The notes under the pieces are model-generated. The model had not been told where the DNA came from. It saw only the letters and a list, made by a program, of their open reading frames with translations, and made no database searches. Positions 46,790-54,729 of a DNA stretch of 59,265 bases are shown piece after piece. The position numbers were made by a program, and so were the translations under genes. Position 1 is the first letter of the stretch. Each line of letters starts with the position of its first letter. The DNA lies in NCBI GenBank assembly GCA_038317095.1, contig JBBQBB010000014.1:1-59265 (forward strand). Direction: 5' to 3'. The DNA is from JAGXTF01 sp038317095. Its GTDB lineage: Bacteria > Bacteroidota > Bacteroidia > NS11-12g > UBA955.

Positions 46790-47796
46790 TGTTTTCTTAC
46801 TTTTAAATAATTATAGGCCATTTCTAGGCCGCGCATTTGGGCTTCCGTAAACCGCATTAGGGCTTCTTCTCCCTCCAATGCAAATTTTAAAAAAACAGAC
46901 GCTTGCGCATACATTGCTTTGTAGGGAATACTTTGGATGTGAAAATACCCATCCAGAAAATTTTTAACTCCCCCACTAACAATAAAACTTCGGGTAAGTG
47001 TTTCAGCATTCGGGTCCAAAACAATTTCCTGAATAATTTTCGTCATTTCGACTGCAGTATGCCCCAAGTGAGCAATAGGCTCGTATTGTTCTCTAAAAAA
47101 TGTATCACGGCGCAATGTTTCTAACAGACTAAAATTTGTTCCTCCTTGTGCACCAAAATCTATAGCTTCTAGCGGCAATTTTGCAAGTTCTCGCAAACTT
47201 TGCGGACCCATGCCTTGCCCCACTTCTTTTACAATAACAGGCAATTTAAAAACGTCCAACAATCGCTTTATGGTTTCCAATGGTGGATGCAAAAAACGAT
47301 CACCTTCTGGCTGCAACCATTCTTGCAGCGGATTGATATGCACAATCAGTCCATCTGCCTCCAACATTTTTACTAGATCTGCGATTCTATTTTCTTGTCC
47401 TGTATAGAGCAGCTCTTCAATCTGGGCAATGCCTAAATTTGCAAAAAAGGGTTGATCTCCTATATATTGTCTAATGGCAAAATCAGGCAAATGGGATTCA
47501 TCCTCTAATATGGGCCTACAACTGCCAAGCCCCATACCCATGCCATATTCTCGACAAGCAAGGGCAAGGTTGCGGTTGATATTGCCAGTATGTTCTGCTC
47601 CCCCGGTCATGCTGCTTACAAAAATAGGAAGTCTCAATATTTTACCACAAACTTGCAAAGTGGGCACAGAGCCAGGAAGTGGATGGCCATTTAGAACTGG
47701 TTCATAGTCAAAACGAGGATCATGACCAGGCGCCTGTGCATCAAATGCCAGTTGTATGTGGTCTGTTTTGCGGTTGCTAATATTGTTGGTTTCCAA
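46786..47796 (-). CDS. fni: Type 2 isopentenyl-diphosphate delta-isomerase
   Basis: The 336-residue FMN-dependent enzyme interconverts IPP and DMAPP. Diagnostic blocks are RKTDHIQLAF at the N-terminus, FVSSMTGGAEHTGNINRNLA, GMGLGSCR, PVIVKEVGQGMG, and AIDFGAQGGTNFS with the following FMN-binding barrel strands. Type 2 isomerases need FMN and NADPH and are unrelated to type 1. It is the first gene of the HMG-CoA reductase operon. A TACATTTG box ends 8 bases before its ATG. Confidence 0.95.
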   Translation of the reverse strand: METNNISNRKTDHIQLAFDAQAPGHDPRFDYEPVLNGHPLPGSVPTLQVCGKILRLPIFVSSMTGGAEHTGNINRNLALACREYGMGMGLGSCRPILEDESHLPDFAIRQYIGDQPFFANLGIAQIEELLYTGQENRIADLVKMLEADGLIVHINPLQEWLQPEGDRFLHPPLETIKRLLDVFKLPVIVKEVGQGMGPQSLRELAKLPLEAIDFGAQGGTNFSLLETLRRDTFFREQYEPIAHLGHTAVEMTKIIQEIVLDPNAETLTRSFIVSGGVKNFLDGYFHIQSIPYKAMYAQASVFLKFALEGEEALMRFTEAQMRGLEMAYNYLKVRKQ

Positions 47797-47804
47797 TTGC
47801 CCTG

Positions 47805-47812
47805 CAAATGTA
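47805..47812 (-). promoter_or_regulatory. -7 box abutting the isomerase start
   Basis: Minus-strand TACATTTG matches TAnnTTTG and ends 8 bases before the ATG at 47796. No minus-33 TTG is found at the usual spacing. Confidence 0.4.
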
Positions 47813-47903
47813 ACAAATATGGAAATAGATTTTGTTTAAGCTTTCTTTGGGCATCAAGATTGATTCGATGATTGCAAATCCAAACCCAATTGATATTAAA
47901 AGC

Positions 47904-48242
47904 TTAAGGATTCAATTTGGGATTGTTCAAATGCCTTTCTTTGTCCCTTTCAGTTTTTTTTACAAGGTTTTGCTCAAAAGCTTCGGTGAGATTAACCCCA
48001 CACTGATTCGCTAAACACAGCAATACCCAAAGCACATCTGCCATTTCATCGTGTAGATTTTTCTCCAAATCCGATTTTTTAAAACTTTGATCTCCGTATT
48101 TGCGAGAAATAATCCTTGCCAATTCGCCGACTTCTTCGGTTAGAATAGCCAAATTTGTTAATTCCGAAAAATACCGCACTCCCACACTTTTAATCCAAAT
48201 ATCAACTTTTTCCTGTGCTTGTTGAATGCTTATTTCCGCCAT
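47904..48242 (-). CDS. MazG-like nucleotide pyrophosphohydrolase
   Basis: The 112-residue protein contains LTEEVGELARIISRKYG and LHDEMADVLWVLLCLAN, the E-E-x-x-E...E-x-x-D metal-binding signature of MazG/all-alpha NTP pyrophosphohydrolases. It probably hydrolyses non-canonical or excess NTPs to NMP and PPi. It is transcribed leftward upstream of the isomerase, about 100 bases before it, but with a box of its own. The divergent GNAT gene begins 50 bases away. Confidence 0.88.
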   Translation of the reverse strand: MAEISIQQAQEKVDIWIKSVGVRYFSELTNLAILTEEVGELARIISRKYGDQSFKKSDLEKNLHDEMADVLWVLLCLANQCGVNLTEAFEQNLVKKTERDKERHLNNPKLNP

Positions 48243-48246
48243 ATTG

Positions 48247-48254
48247 CAAACATA
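48247..48254 (-). promoter_or_regulatory. -7 box abutting the MazG-like gene start
   Basis: Minus-strand TATGTTTG matches TAnnTTTG and is separated from the ATG at 48242 by only 4 bases (CAAT). Transcripts from it would be leaderless or almost so. Confidence 0.4.
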
Positions 48255-48291
48255 GAATTATTTACCTACAATTGTATAGGAACTTTCCACA

Positions 48292-48801
48292 ATGCCAAAT
48301 CCAAGAATTATTGCAACCAAACGTACATTTTTACGCAGAATGGAGGAAACAGATTTGTTGGGCATTTATGAAACCCATGCAGATTCCGAAACCAGAAAGT
48401 ATACGTGGATAAACGGATTATATACGCAAGAGGAAATTTTGCTTTGGATTAAAAACGATTTGAATACCAACAACAGCGGTTTGCATTTACTGAGTATCAT
48501 AGATAAGGAGAATGCTGCATTCTTAGGTCTTTGTGGTTTGAGAATGCGAGAAGATTTGGGCAATCAGATAGACATAGCCTACCGCATTCATCCCAATAAC
48601 CGATTGAACGGAATAGCTACAGAAACTGCAAAAGCCACTGTGGATTGGGCTTTCCAAGAAACAAAGCTAGACAAAATTTTGGCACAAGTCCATTCTGAAA
48701 ATTTGGCGAGTCAATGTATTATGCGCAAATTGAATTTTGAGTTGAAGGACAACCAGGAACCTTGGTGGGTTTATGAATTTAGGAACCCATATTCTCCATA
48801 A
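48292..48801 (+). CDS. GNAT acetyltransferase, RimJ/RimL type
   Basis: The 169-residue protein has the RimJ/RimL-like pattern: an N-terminal RTFLRRMEETDLLGIYE, DIAYRIHPNNRLNGIATETA as the acetyl-CoA loop (equivalent of R-x-x-G-x-A), and LDKILAQVHSENLASQCIM with SQCIMRKLNFEL as the conserved end. It would transfer an acetyl group to a protein N-terminus or small amine; the target is unknown. Its 3' end overlaps the convergent tryptophan dioxygenase gene by 23 bases. Confidence 0.88.
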   Translation: MPNPRIIATKRTFLRRMEETDLLGIYETHADSETRKYTWINGLYTQEEILLWIKNDLNTNNSGLHLLSIIDKENAAFLGLCGLRMREDLGNQIDIAYRIHPNNRLNGIATETAKATVDWAFQETKLDKILAQVHSENLASQCIMRKLNFELKDNQEPWWVYEFRNPYSP

Positions 48802-49720
48802 CCCAACCTTTACCCCATTCTGCTTTTTCCTTTTCTGTCCATAAAAGTGGAAATGCATAAATTCGCTGAAAACGTGGAGGGAGAAATTTTTGCCAATTGG
48901 TGCCGCCCGTTGCGGAAACGTCTTCACCTGCGCGTTGCAAATATCGGACCGCTGCCTTGTAATGCGACAGACGCCAATTTACATTTAGGTTGGTATCTAA
49001 TTCACGCAAGTTTTTTCGCATGCTTTCCGTAGCTTTTTCATCCTCGTTAAAACTACGGTAGACTGCCAACAAGTTAAATTCTTTAAAAATCTCAATTCTG
49101 GCTTTGAATAAGGCATCGTAATGTTTTTCAAATTGCCTTAATGTTAAGGTTTTTTCATTGGTTTCAAGGTCTATGGCACCCTTTTTCCAATAGATACTTT
49201 CATATATTTCTTCCTGACTAAAAAAGTCTGAAATTTTTCGGTCATCAAAAGCCACTAGATTGATTAAATCTGTACAACAAAACTCAATAAGCCGAAACTG
49301 GGCACTTTGGAATCCACTTGCTGGTAGCAGGGCCATTCTAAATTTGAGAAAATCTTTGTGTCGCATTCCTTCAATCATAATTTCAAAACTAGCAATTAGG
49401 TGTTTAAAATAGCGGTTAATCCGAACCAAACATTCTTCATATTTCTTAATATCCGTAGGATTTTCATGCACTTGATCAATTTCATGTAAAATCAGTTTAA
49501 AATACAATTCTGTAATCTGATGGTAAGCAATAAAAATAGTTTCATCTTTAAAGTCAGTTTTGGGATTTTGCAAACTTAACAAACTATCAAGCATAATGTA
49601 TTTCCAGTATGGTTCGTAATTGCTAACCAACAAACCTTCTAGGTAATCATTGGTATTTTGTCCACTCAGCCGGTATTTATCAAATAGTTGTTCAAGTAGA
49701 TTTTCTGTTTTCTTTTCCAT
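48779..49720 (-). CDS. kynA: Tryptophan 2,3-dioxygenase
   Basis: The 313-residue haem enzyme opens the kynurenine pathway by oxidising L-tryptophan to N-formylkynurenine. The active-site block FIAYHQITELYFKLIL (His67) and FRMALLPASGFQSAQFR match the family, and the haem-ligand His is in NVNWRLSHYKAAV near residue 262. The length is a little above the shorter bacterial forms. It follows the epimerase gene by 11 bases, probably in one transcript, though the pathways differ. No other kynurenine genes are in the window. Confidence 0.96.
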   Translation of the reverse strand: MEKKTENLLEQLFDKYRLSGQNTNDYLEGLLVSNYEPYWKYIMLDSLLSLQNPKTDFKDETIFIAYHQITELYFKLILHEIDQVHENPTDIKKYEECLVRINRYFKHLIASFEIMIEGMRHKDFLKFRMALLPASGFQSAQFRLIEFCCTDLINLVAFDDRKISDFFSQEEIYESIYWKKGAIDLETNEKTLTLRQFEKHYDALFKARIEIFKEFNLLAVYRSFNEDEKATESMRKNLRELDTNLNVNWRLSHYKAAVRYLQRAGEDVSATGGTNWQKFLPPRFQRIYAFPLLWTEKEKAEWGKGWVMENMGS

Positions 49721-49731
49721 AAACTTGTTTA

Positions 49732-50274
49732 TTAAAACGGACTTACGAAATCATTAAAATTGGAATTTTGTGTATCTTTTGCTGATAAAACTGGAGAAAT
49801 AGCTGTCCAAGGAATTTCCAAATCAGGGCTATTCCATGCAATCCCACCTTCGCTTTGAGGATGGTAGTAATCCGTGCATTTGTAGGCAAAAATGGTATTG
49901 TCTTCCAAAGTTTCAAAACCATGGGCAAAACCTTTGGGGATAAACATCAGTAAAAAATTATATTCCGACAATTCTATGCTAAAAGATTTTCCATAGGTAG
50001 GGGAAGATTTACGGATGTCTACAACCACATCCAATACTTTTCCTTTTATCACCCTAACCAGTTTATCTTGGGCATGGGGTGGTTTTTGAAAATGCAAACC
50101 CCTAATGATTCCGCTATTGGAAAGACTTTGGTTGTCTTGCACATACAACGTAGGAACGCCAATGGATTGGAAAAGATCTTGACGGTACGATTCAAAAAAA
50201 TGCCCCCGAACATCGGCAAAAACTTTTGGCTTAATAATTAGTAATCCGGGGAGTGGTTCGTTTATAATATCCAT
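49732..50274 (-). CDS. rfbC: dTDP-4-dehydrorhamnose 3,5-epimerase
   Basis: The ATG at 50274 gives 180 residues; the 20 upstream codons overlap the divergent promoter region. The protein is a cupin with the epimerase signature: DVRGHFFESY, SNSGIIRGLHFQKPPHAQDK (His61 as catalytic base), KGFAHGFETLED and YKCTDYYHP (catalytic Tyr region). It produces dTDP-4-keto-L-rhamnose for cell-envelope polysaccharide. The other dTDP-rhamnose genes are absent from the window. It precedes kynA by 11 bases. Confidence 0.93.
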   Translation of the reverse strand: MDIINEPLPGLLIIKPKVFADVRGHFFESYRQDLFQSIGVPTLYVQDNQSLSNSGIIRGLHFQKPPHAQDKLVRVIKGKVLDVVVDIRKSSPTYGKSFSIELSEYNFLLMFIPKGFAHGFETLEDNTIFAYKCTDYYHPQSEGGIAWNSPDLEIPWTAISPVLSAKDTQNSNFNDFVSPF

Positions 50275-50300
50275 TTTGTGGGTCAATTTTAAAAATGTTC

Positions 50301-50331
50301 TTTGGAAAGGTATTTGTATTGTATAACTTTG
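50301..50331 (+). promoter_or_regulatory. Consensus promoter of the coiled-coil protein gene
   Basis: TTTG (50301-50304), exactly 19 spacer bases and TAACTTTG (50324-50331) match the Bacteroidota consensus TTTG-N19-TAnnTTTG perfectly. The ATG at 50349 is 17 bases further on. Confidence 0.7.
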
Positions 50332-50335
50332 CAAA
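50305..50335 (-). promoter_or_regulatory. Nested divergent promoter for rfbC-kynA
   Basis: On the minus strand TTTG (50332-50335), exactly 19 spacer bases and TACCTTTC (50305-50312; one mismatch to TAnnTTTG) fit the promoter consensus. It overlaps the plus-strand promoter almost fully, so the two RNA polymerases cannot occupy the site together. Confidence 0.5.
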
Positions 50336-50348
50336 AATCATAAAAATC

Positions 50349-51299
50349 ATGGAGAATACCTCAGGGAATCAACCAAACGAAAAAAACAAAAACAGCAAAG
50401 CGCTTCTCATCACCATCATTGGTGTACTCGTAGCCTTGAATGCAGGCCTTTTGTACATGTGGCAAAAAGGTGGAAATGAAAAAGAAAAAGTGGAAAAAAC
50501 ACTTGCTAGCACCTCTATCGATCTGAAAGAAAGAGATGCAGCATTGGCTGATGCTGAATTTATGTTGGCCAAATTTCGCGTAGATTCGGCCACAATGGCG
50601 GATAAACACAAAGAATTGGGTGCCGAAATCACAACCCGTCGCAATGAAATTGCAGCTTTGGCCGCCAAGCTTAGAGCTACTCAAGGCAATGATAGTAAAC
50701 TAATTGCAGAATTGAGGTCAAAAATGGATGAAATGCAAGCACAAATTAAAAAATTGGAATCTGAAAATGTGGAATTGAAAGAACAGAATGCCAAACTGGA
50801 TCAAGAAAGAGTGCAATTGCAAACCGAAAAAGAAGAAATTTCTACCAAATACGAACAGGAAAGCAAAGAGAAAAAGAAGTACAAAGGCATAGCGCAGAGT
50901 TTAAAAGCACAAAACTTAAAAGTAGAAGCGCTTAAAAAACGATGGTTAACTGGCAAGGAAGCTGTAACATCTAAAGCAAAAGATGTTGAATCTTTTCGCA
51001 CCACCTTTTCTATCGCAGAAAATGCAGAAGCCGAACCCGGAGATCGCACCATTTACATAAAAATTACAGGTCCAGATGGCACCACCATCAATAATCCTGG
51101 CAACGAAGGTGGTACTTTTGAATTCGAAGGAAATGAAAGTAAATATACTTACAAAATTTCTGAGATATTCGACCAAGTGGCAAAGGCCGTAAAACCGAGT
51201 ATATGGAGACCTACCAGTGATTTAAAAGCAGGTAAATACACAGTGGAACTTTATAGCGAAGGCTTCAAAATGGGTTCTGCCACCATGACTTTGAAATAA
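50349..51299 (+). CDS. Membrane-anchored coiled-coil protein
   Basis: The start at 50349 gives 316 residues. A short polar N-terminus leads to one transmembrane helix at about 18-37 (ALLITIIGVLVALNAGLLYM). Residues about 42-190 are a long coiled coil rich in Glu, Lys, Ala and Leu (KLESENVELKEQNAKLDQER). The C-terminal 85 residues form a beta-rich domain (DRTIYIKITGPDGTTI ... KYTVELYSEGFKMGS). The coiled coil would extend into the periplasm and carry the beta domain. It resembles uncharacterised Bacteroidota proteins; a scaffold role is inference. A strong promoter and terminator frame this single-gene transcript. Confidence 0.78.
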   Translation: MENTSGNQPNEKNKNSKALLITIIGVLVALNAGLLYMWQKGGNEKEKVEKTLASTSIDLKERDAALADAEFMLAKFRVDSATMADKHKELGAEITTRRNEIAALAAKLRATQGNDSKLIAELRSKMDEMQAQIKKLESENVELKEQNAKLDQERVQLQTEKEEISTKYEQESKEKKKYKGIAQSLKAQNLKVEALKKRWLTGKEAVTSKAKDVESFRTTFSIAENAEAEPGDRTIYIKITGPDGTTINNPGNEGGTFEFEGNESKYTYKISEIFDQVAKAVKPSIWRPTSDLKAGKYTVELYSEGFKMGSATMTLK

Positions 51300-51310
51300 A
51301 CTGTATTATT

Positions 51311-51345
51311 AAAAAAAAAGGCTGCCCAACGGGTGGCCTTTTTTT
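51311..51345 (+). terminator. Terminator of the coiled-coil protein gene
   Basis: GGCTGCCC and GGGTGGCC form an 8-bp stem (with two G-T pairs) around a 3-base loop, preceded by nine A and followed by ten or more T. It can act on both strands. Confidence 0.85.
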
Positions 51346-51346
51346 T

Positions 51347-51496
51347 TTAATTCTTATTGCTACACAGGCTTATGTCGTATAAATTGGTAAAATCTTTTTG
51401 CACCAAATAATGAATTGCAATAAATTTCCAACATGATGGCGCGGGCACTGCGTTGGGCAGCTCAATAGGAATTGTCTTCATTGAGGGCTTGGCCAT
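51347..51496 (-). CDS. Possible small ORF, 49 residues
   Basis: On the minus strand ATG at 51496 to TAA at 51347 gives MAKPSMKTIPIELPNAVPAP followed by CWKFIAIHYLVQ and IYDISLCSNKN-like residues. It sits in the otherwise empty 51351-51638 gap and ends just before the terminator hairpin, which could also serve it. The frame is open upstream of the ATG for some codons. I do not recognise it and coding is uncertain; it could be a remnant of a larger gene. Confidence 0.25.
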   Translation of the reverse strand: MAKPSMKTIPIELPNAVPAPSCWKFIAIHYLVQKDFTNLYDISLCSNKN

Positions 51497-51638
51497 AATG
51501 AGTGCCTGTTTTATGAGTTGAATAACAATGCCGCCCCTGCGTGTATTTTTATGTGTTAATTAATATCAAGTCATCCCTGCGGGATTGCAATACCACAAGA
51601 ACCAAACACTTTTTTTATTTTAAACCCAAAACCTGGAC

Positions 51639-54600
51639 TTATTCTTCAATAATGTTATTGGTTTTGATTTTGTTTTTAAGCTTGGCCAATTTTTCTTTGG
51701 CTTCGTTTACAATTTCAGGGGTGTCAAAGTTGTCGATCACACTATTCCATGTAGATTTTGCGCTTACTTCATCCCCTTTAGACAAGAAAGCATCACCTAA
51801 CAACAACATAGCTTTACCCACCCAAAAATCATAACTACTATATTGATCCATCACAGCATAACAAGCATTTTTACAGGCCTCCATATTGTTCTGGGCAAAG
51901 TGCACCAACCCTTCCCTATACTTGGCTTCAGCTGCATATTTGTTATTGTACCTTGTATATGCCTCAATAAATTTATCCAAAGCCTGCTGGTACTTTTTTT
52001 CTGTGTAATTGGCGACACCTTCAAAAACCAAAGCCTCTGCTTTTAAATCCTCTGGGCAACTAAGTTCGTCGCCAATTTTAGTAGCAATTTCTTTGGCCTC
52101 GGCCATTTTATTCATCTTTTGGTAACAATGCAATAGTTCTGCCCATGCTTTATAGCGAATTTCTCTAGACTTGGTTAATTTTTCGATTTTATCCAAATAA
52201 ACCACCATTTCCTCGCAAGGTGCATTTGGGCCATATAGCCGCAGTAAACTTAATACAGCATCCTCCTGAAACTCACTTCCATTCGCATCGGCAACTACTT
52301 TATAATCTTCAATTGCCTTGTCATTCTGCTTCAAGGTTTCGTGGCTTATTGCTTTGTAATAATGTGATGAGATCACAAACGCCCCATTTTGCATTTCATC
52401 TAGGTAGGTTTTAAAAGAATTAATGGCGTTTTTATAATCTCCTTTTGAATAGTAGGTATAGGCAACTTCGTAATAGGTACTATCCCTTTCTGCCGCTGGC
52501 ATGCTGCCTCCCATATCCTTCAACCAACGGTCGTAATCTCCAGGTCTACCATTTTCAATAAAAATGCGTTTTACTTGCTCTGCCGCCGCTTTTGCTTCTA
52601 GAGTACCCGGATATTCTTTATATAACTTTGTATACATATCCACGGCTTTGTTATCTTGGTTAGCATTGTAATACATTCTACCCAGGACCGCATAACTTTT
52701 CCCCACCAACGGATTGCCCTTAAAATCATCAATTACGTACATGAAATATTTTTCAGCTTCACGGCTATTGGTCAAAAGCAAGTATTCGGTTCCCAATTCG
52801 AAATATGCATCTGGAATAAAACGGCTGTTGGGAAAATCGCCCACCAAACGTTTCATGCTGGTAATTTTCTTTTCACCCATGCCCTGCAATCCATAAATTA
52901 AACCCGTTTGAAACTGCGCATAGTCTGCATCTGCTCCGCGTTTGCCTATTACATATGCATAAGCTCTTACAGACTTATCCAAATGTTTTAATTTTTCAGA
53001 AACAGCCATATCAGCATATCCTGCTTTAACAAAATGGCAATCACCAATGCGCAATTGGGCGTCATTAAAAATTTTATCATTATACCTACCTCGGGTTGAA
53101 ATTCCCACAAATTTTTCAAAATATTGGGCAGCAGAACCATAATCTTCGGCCTTAAAATCTGTGTAACCCAAACCATAATAAACATAGGAATAATATTCAA
53201 GAGACTCTATATCGTCGCCATCCAAAAACTTTTGATAATTTCTGGCAGCTTCTTTAAACTTATCTTGTTGCATTTGGGTTTCTGCCTTCCAAAATGCAGC
53301 TTGGGAAATTAATTGTTGGCTCGATTTCTTGGCCATACATTTATCAAACATAGCAACTGCTTCGTTCCACTGTCTACTTTTAAACAATTCCATACCCCTT
53401 GCCAATGTTACCCTTTGGTAACTTTCTTCAGTTTGATTGTCCAAATCGCCAATACTCTCTAACACGGCTACAGCATCTTTATAATTGTCTGTATTTAGCA
53501 TCAATTTGGCCAGTAATTTTTTGGCTTCTTTTGCATTGGCCGATTTTGGATAATTGTCGACATATTTTTGCAAAAGAGAAGCCGCATTGTTTTCGTTCAA
53601 TTCCACAGCAAGTTTTGCTTGGTTAAACAAAGCATCTTCCGCAACGTCTTTTCGCAATCCTGTGCGGTAAGATTCTGCAAATGCATTCATCGCATCGCGC
53701 TTGTTTTTTAGCTTCAAATGGCAATCTGCCAAATTATAACTGGATACTTGCGACATGCTATCCCCTTGGAAAGCAATGTACTTTAACCAATCTATGGCTT
53801 TCGAATAATTGCCCAGTTTATAATTGGCATAGCCAAATTCGTAAATTTCGTTTTTGTCTAAACTATCTCTGGTAAGTCCAGATTTATTAAAAAAATCTGC
53901 CGCTTTTTCAAACTGCCCCATTCTGTAATAACATTTGCCTTTGACTAGGTTAAGTTGACTTTTAGGCAACCCAGATGTGGTTTTGTCTAAATATGAAATT
54001 GCTTTTTCATAATCTCCTTGCATGTAATAAATTTGGGCCACATACAATCGAACCATTTTTGGACCGTCTTCTTCTACCGCCTTAAAAGCCCGCAATGCCT
54101 CTCTATAATCTCCTGTATAATAGGCACAATAGGCATAGTAATATGTGGCCAACACTTTAAAATCATTCTCTTTTTCTGTCAATGGGCGCAGCGATTCTGC
54201 TGCATCTTTATACTTCTTGCGTTCTACCTGACTGTAGCCTTTCCTAAAAAGAAACCGGTCTCTGTCTCCGCTGTTAATGGCTTTTGAATCTACTTGTTTG
54301 TAGTAGGTTAATGCAGCACTGTATTTTCTTTTCAAATAATAATAGTCACCCAGAGCCAAATTGGCCATATGCGTTTTATGAGAACCTGGATTTTTTTCAA
54401 GAAATCTTATCACCGACGCTTCCCCATCACTATGGTCTGCATACAATTTACCCACTGCCTGGTAAAATTCAGCCTCGCTTATTTGGCCAGCGTTATCGGC
54501 TTTTTCCAAAAACAAATTGAATTGGGTAATGGCGGCGTTGTATTTCTTTTCATCGAACAACTCCATGCCGCGTTGAAAATACACGGATGGGTATTGGTAA

Positions 54601-54668
54601 ACCGCGTTCGATTGCCCAAAAACTCTCAAAAAAGAGAACAAAACAAATAATAGAGACAATTTTCTCAT
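51639..54668 (-). CDS. Large secreted tetratricopeptide-repeat protein
   Basis: The ATG at 54668 gives 1009 residues starting MRKLSLLFVLFSFLRVFGQ, a signal peptide. The mature protein is a nearly continuous array of TPR units of 34-37 residues, for example FQRGMELFDEKKYNAAITQF, LGDYYYLKRKYSAALTYYKQ, YGLGYTDFKAEDYGSAAQYF and YTYYSKGDYKNAINSF. The pattern G/A-x-x-[YF]-x-x-x-x-[YF]-x-x-A is repeated more than 20 times. TPR superhelices of this type scaffold protein complexes in the periplasm or at the outer membrane. There is no enzymatic domain and no T9SS signal. Its partners are unknown. Confidence 0.88.
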   Translation of the reverse strand: MRKLSLLFVLFSFLRVFGQSNAVYQYPSVYFQRGMELFDEKKYNAAITQFNLFLEKADNAGQISEAEFYQAVGKLYADHSDGEASVIRFLEKNPGSHKTHMANLALGDYYYLKRKYSAALTYYKQVDSKAINSGDRDRFLFRKGYSQVERKKYKDAAESLRPLTEKENDFKVLATYYYAYCAYYTGDYREALRAFKAVEEDGPKMVRLYVAQIYYMQGDYEKAISYLDKTTSGLPKSQLNLVKGKCYYRMGQFEKAADFFNKSGLTRDSLDKNEIYEFGYANYKLGNYSKAIDWLKYIAFQGDSMSQVSSYNLADCHLKLKNKRDAMNAFAESYRTGLRKDVAEDALFNQAKLAVELNENNAASLLQKYVDNYPKSANAKEAKKLLAKLMLNTDNYKDAVAVLESIGDLDNQTEESYQRVTLARGMELFKSRQWNEAVAMFDKCMAKKSSQQLISQAAFWKAETQMQQDKFKEAARNYQKFLDGDDIESLEYYSYVYYGLGYTDFKAEDYGSAAQYFEKFVGISTRGRYNDKIFNDAQLRIGDCHFVKAGYADMAVSEKLKHLDKSVRAYAYVIGKRGADADYAQFQTGLIYGLQGMGEKKITSMKRLVGDFPNSRFIPDAYFELGTEYLLLTNSREAEKYFMYVIDDFKGNPLVGKSYAVLGRMYYNANQDNKAVDMYTKLYKEYPGTLEAKAAAEQVKRIFIENGRPGDYDRWLKDMGGSMPAAERDSTYYEVAYTYYSKGDYKNAINSFKTYLDEMQNGAFVISSHYYKAISHETLKQNDKAIEDYKVVADANGSEFQEDAVLSLLRLYGPNAPCEEMVVYLDKIEKLTKSREIRYKAWAELLHCYQKMNKMAEAKEIATKIGDELSCPEDLKAEALVFEGVANYTEKKYQQALDKFIEAYTRYNNKYAAEAKYREGLVHFAQNNMEACKNACYAVMDQYSSYDFWVGKAMLLLGDAFLSKGDEVSAKSTWNSVIDNFDTPEIVNEAKEKLAKLKNKIKTNNIIEE

Positions 54669-54729
54669 ATAGCGTTCAAAAATACAAACGCGAAAACACA
54701 ACCGAATCATTTATTTCTGCACAGATTTT

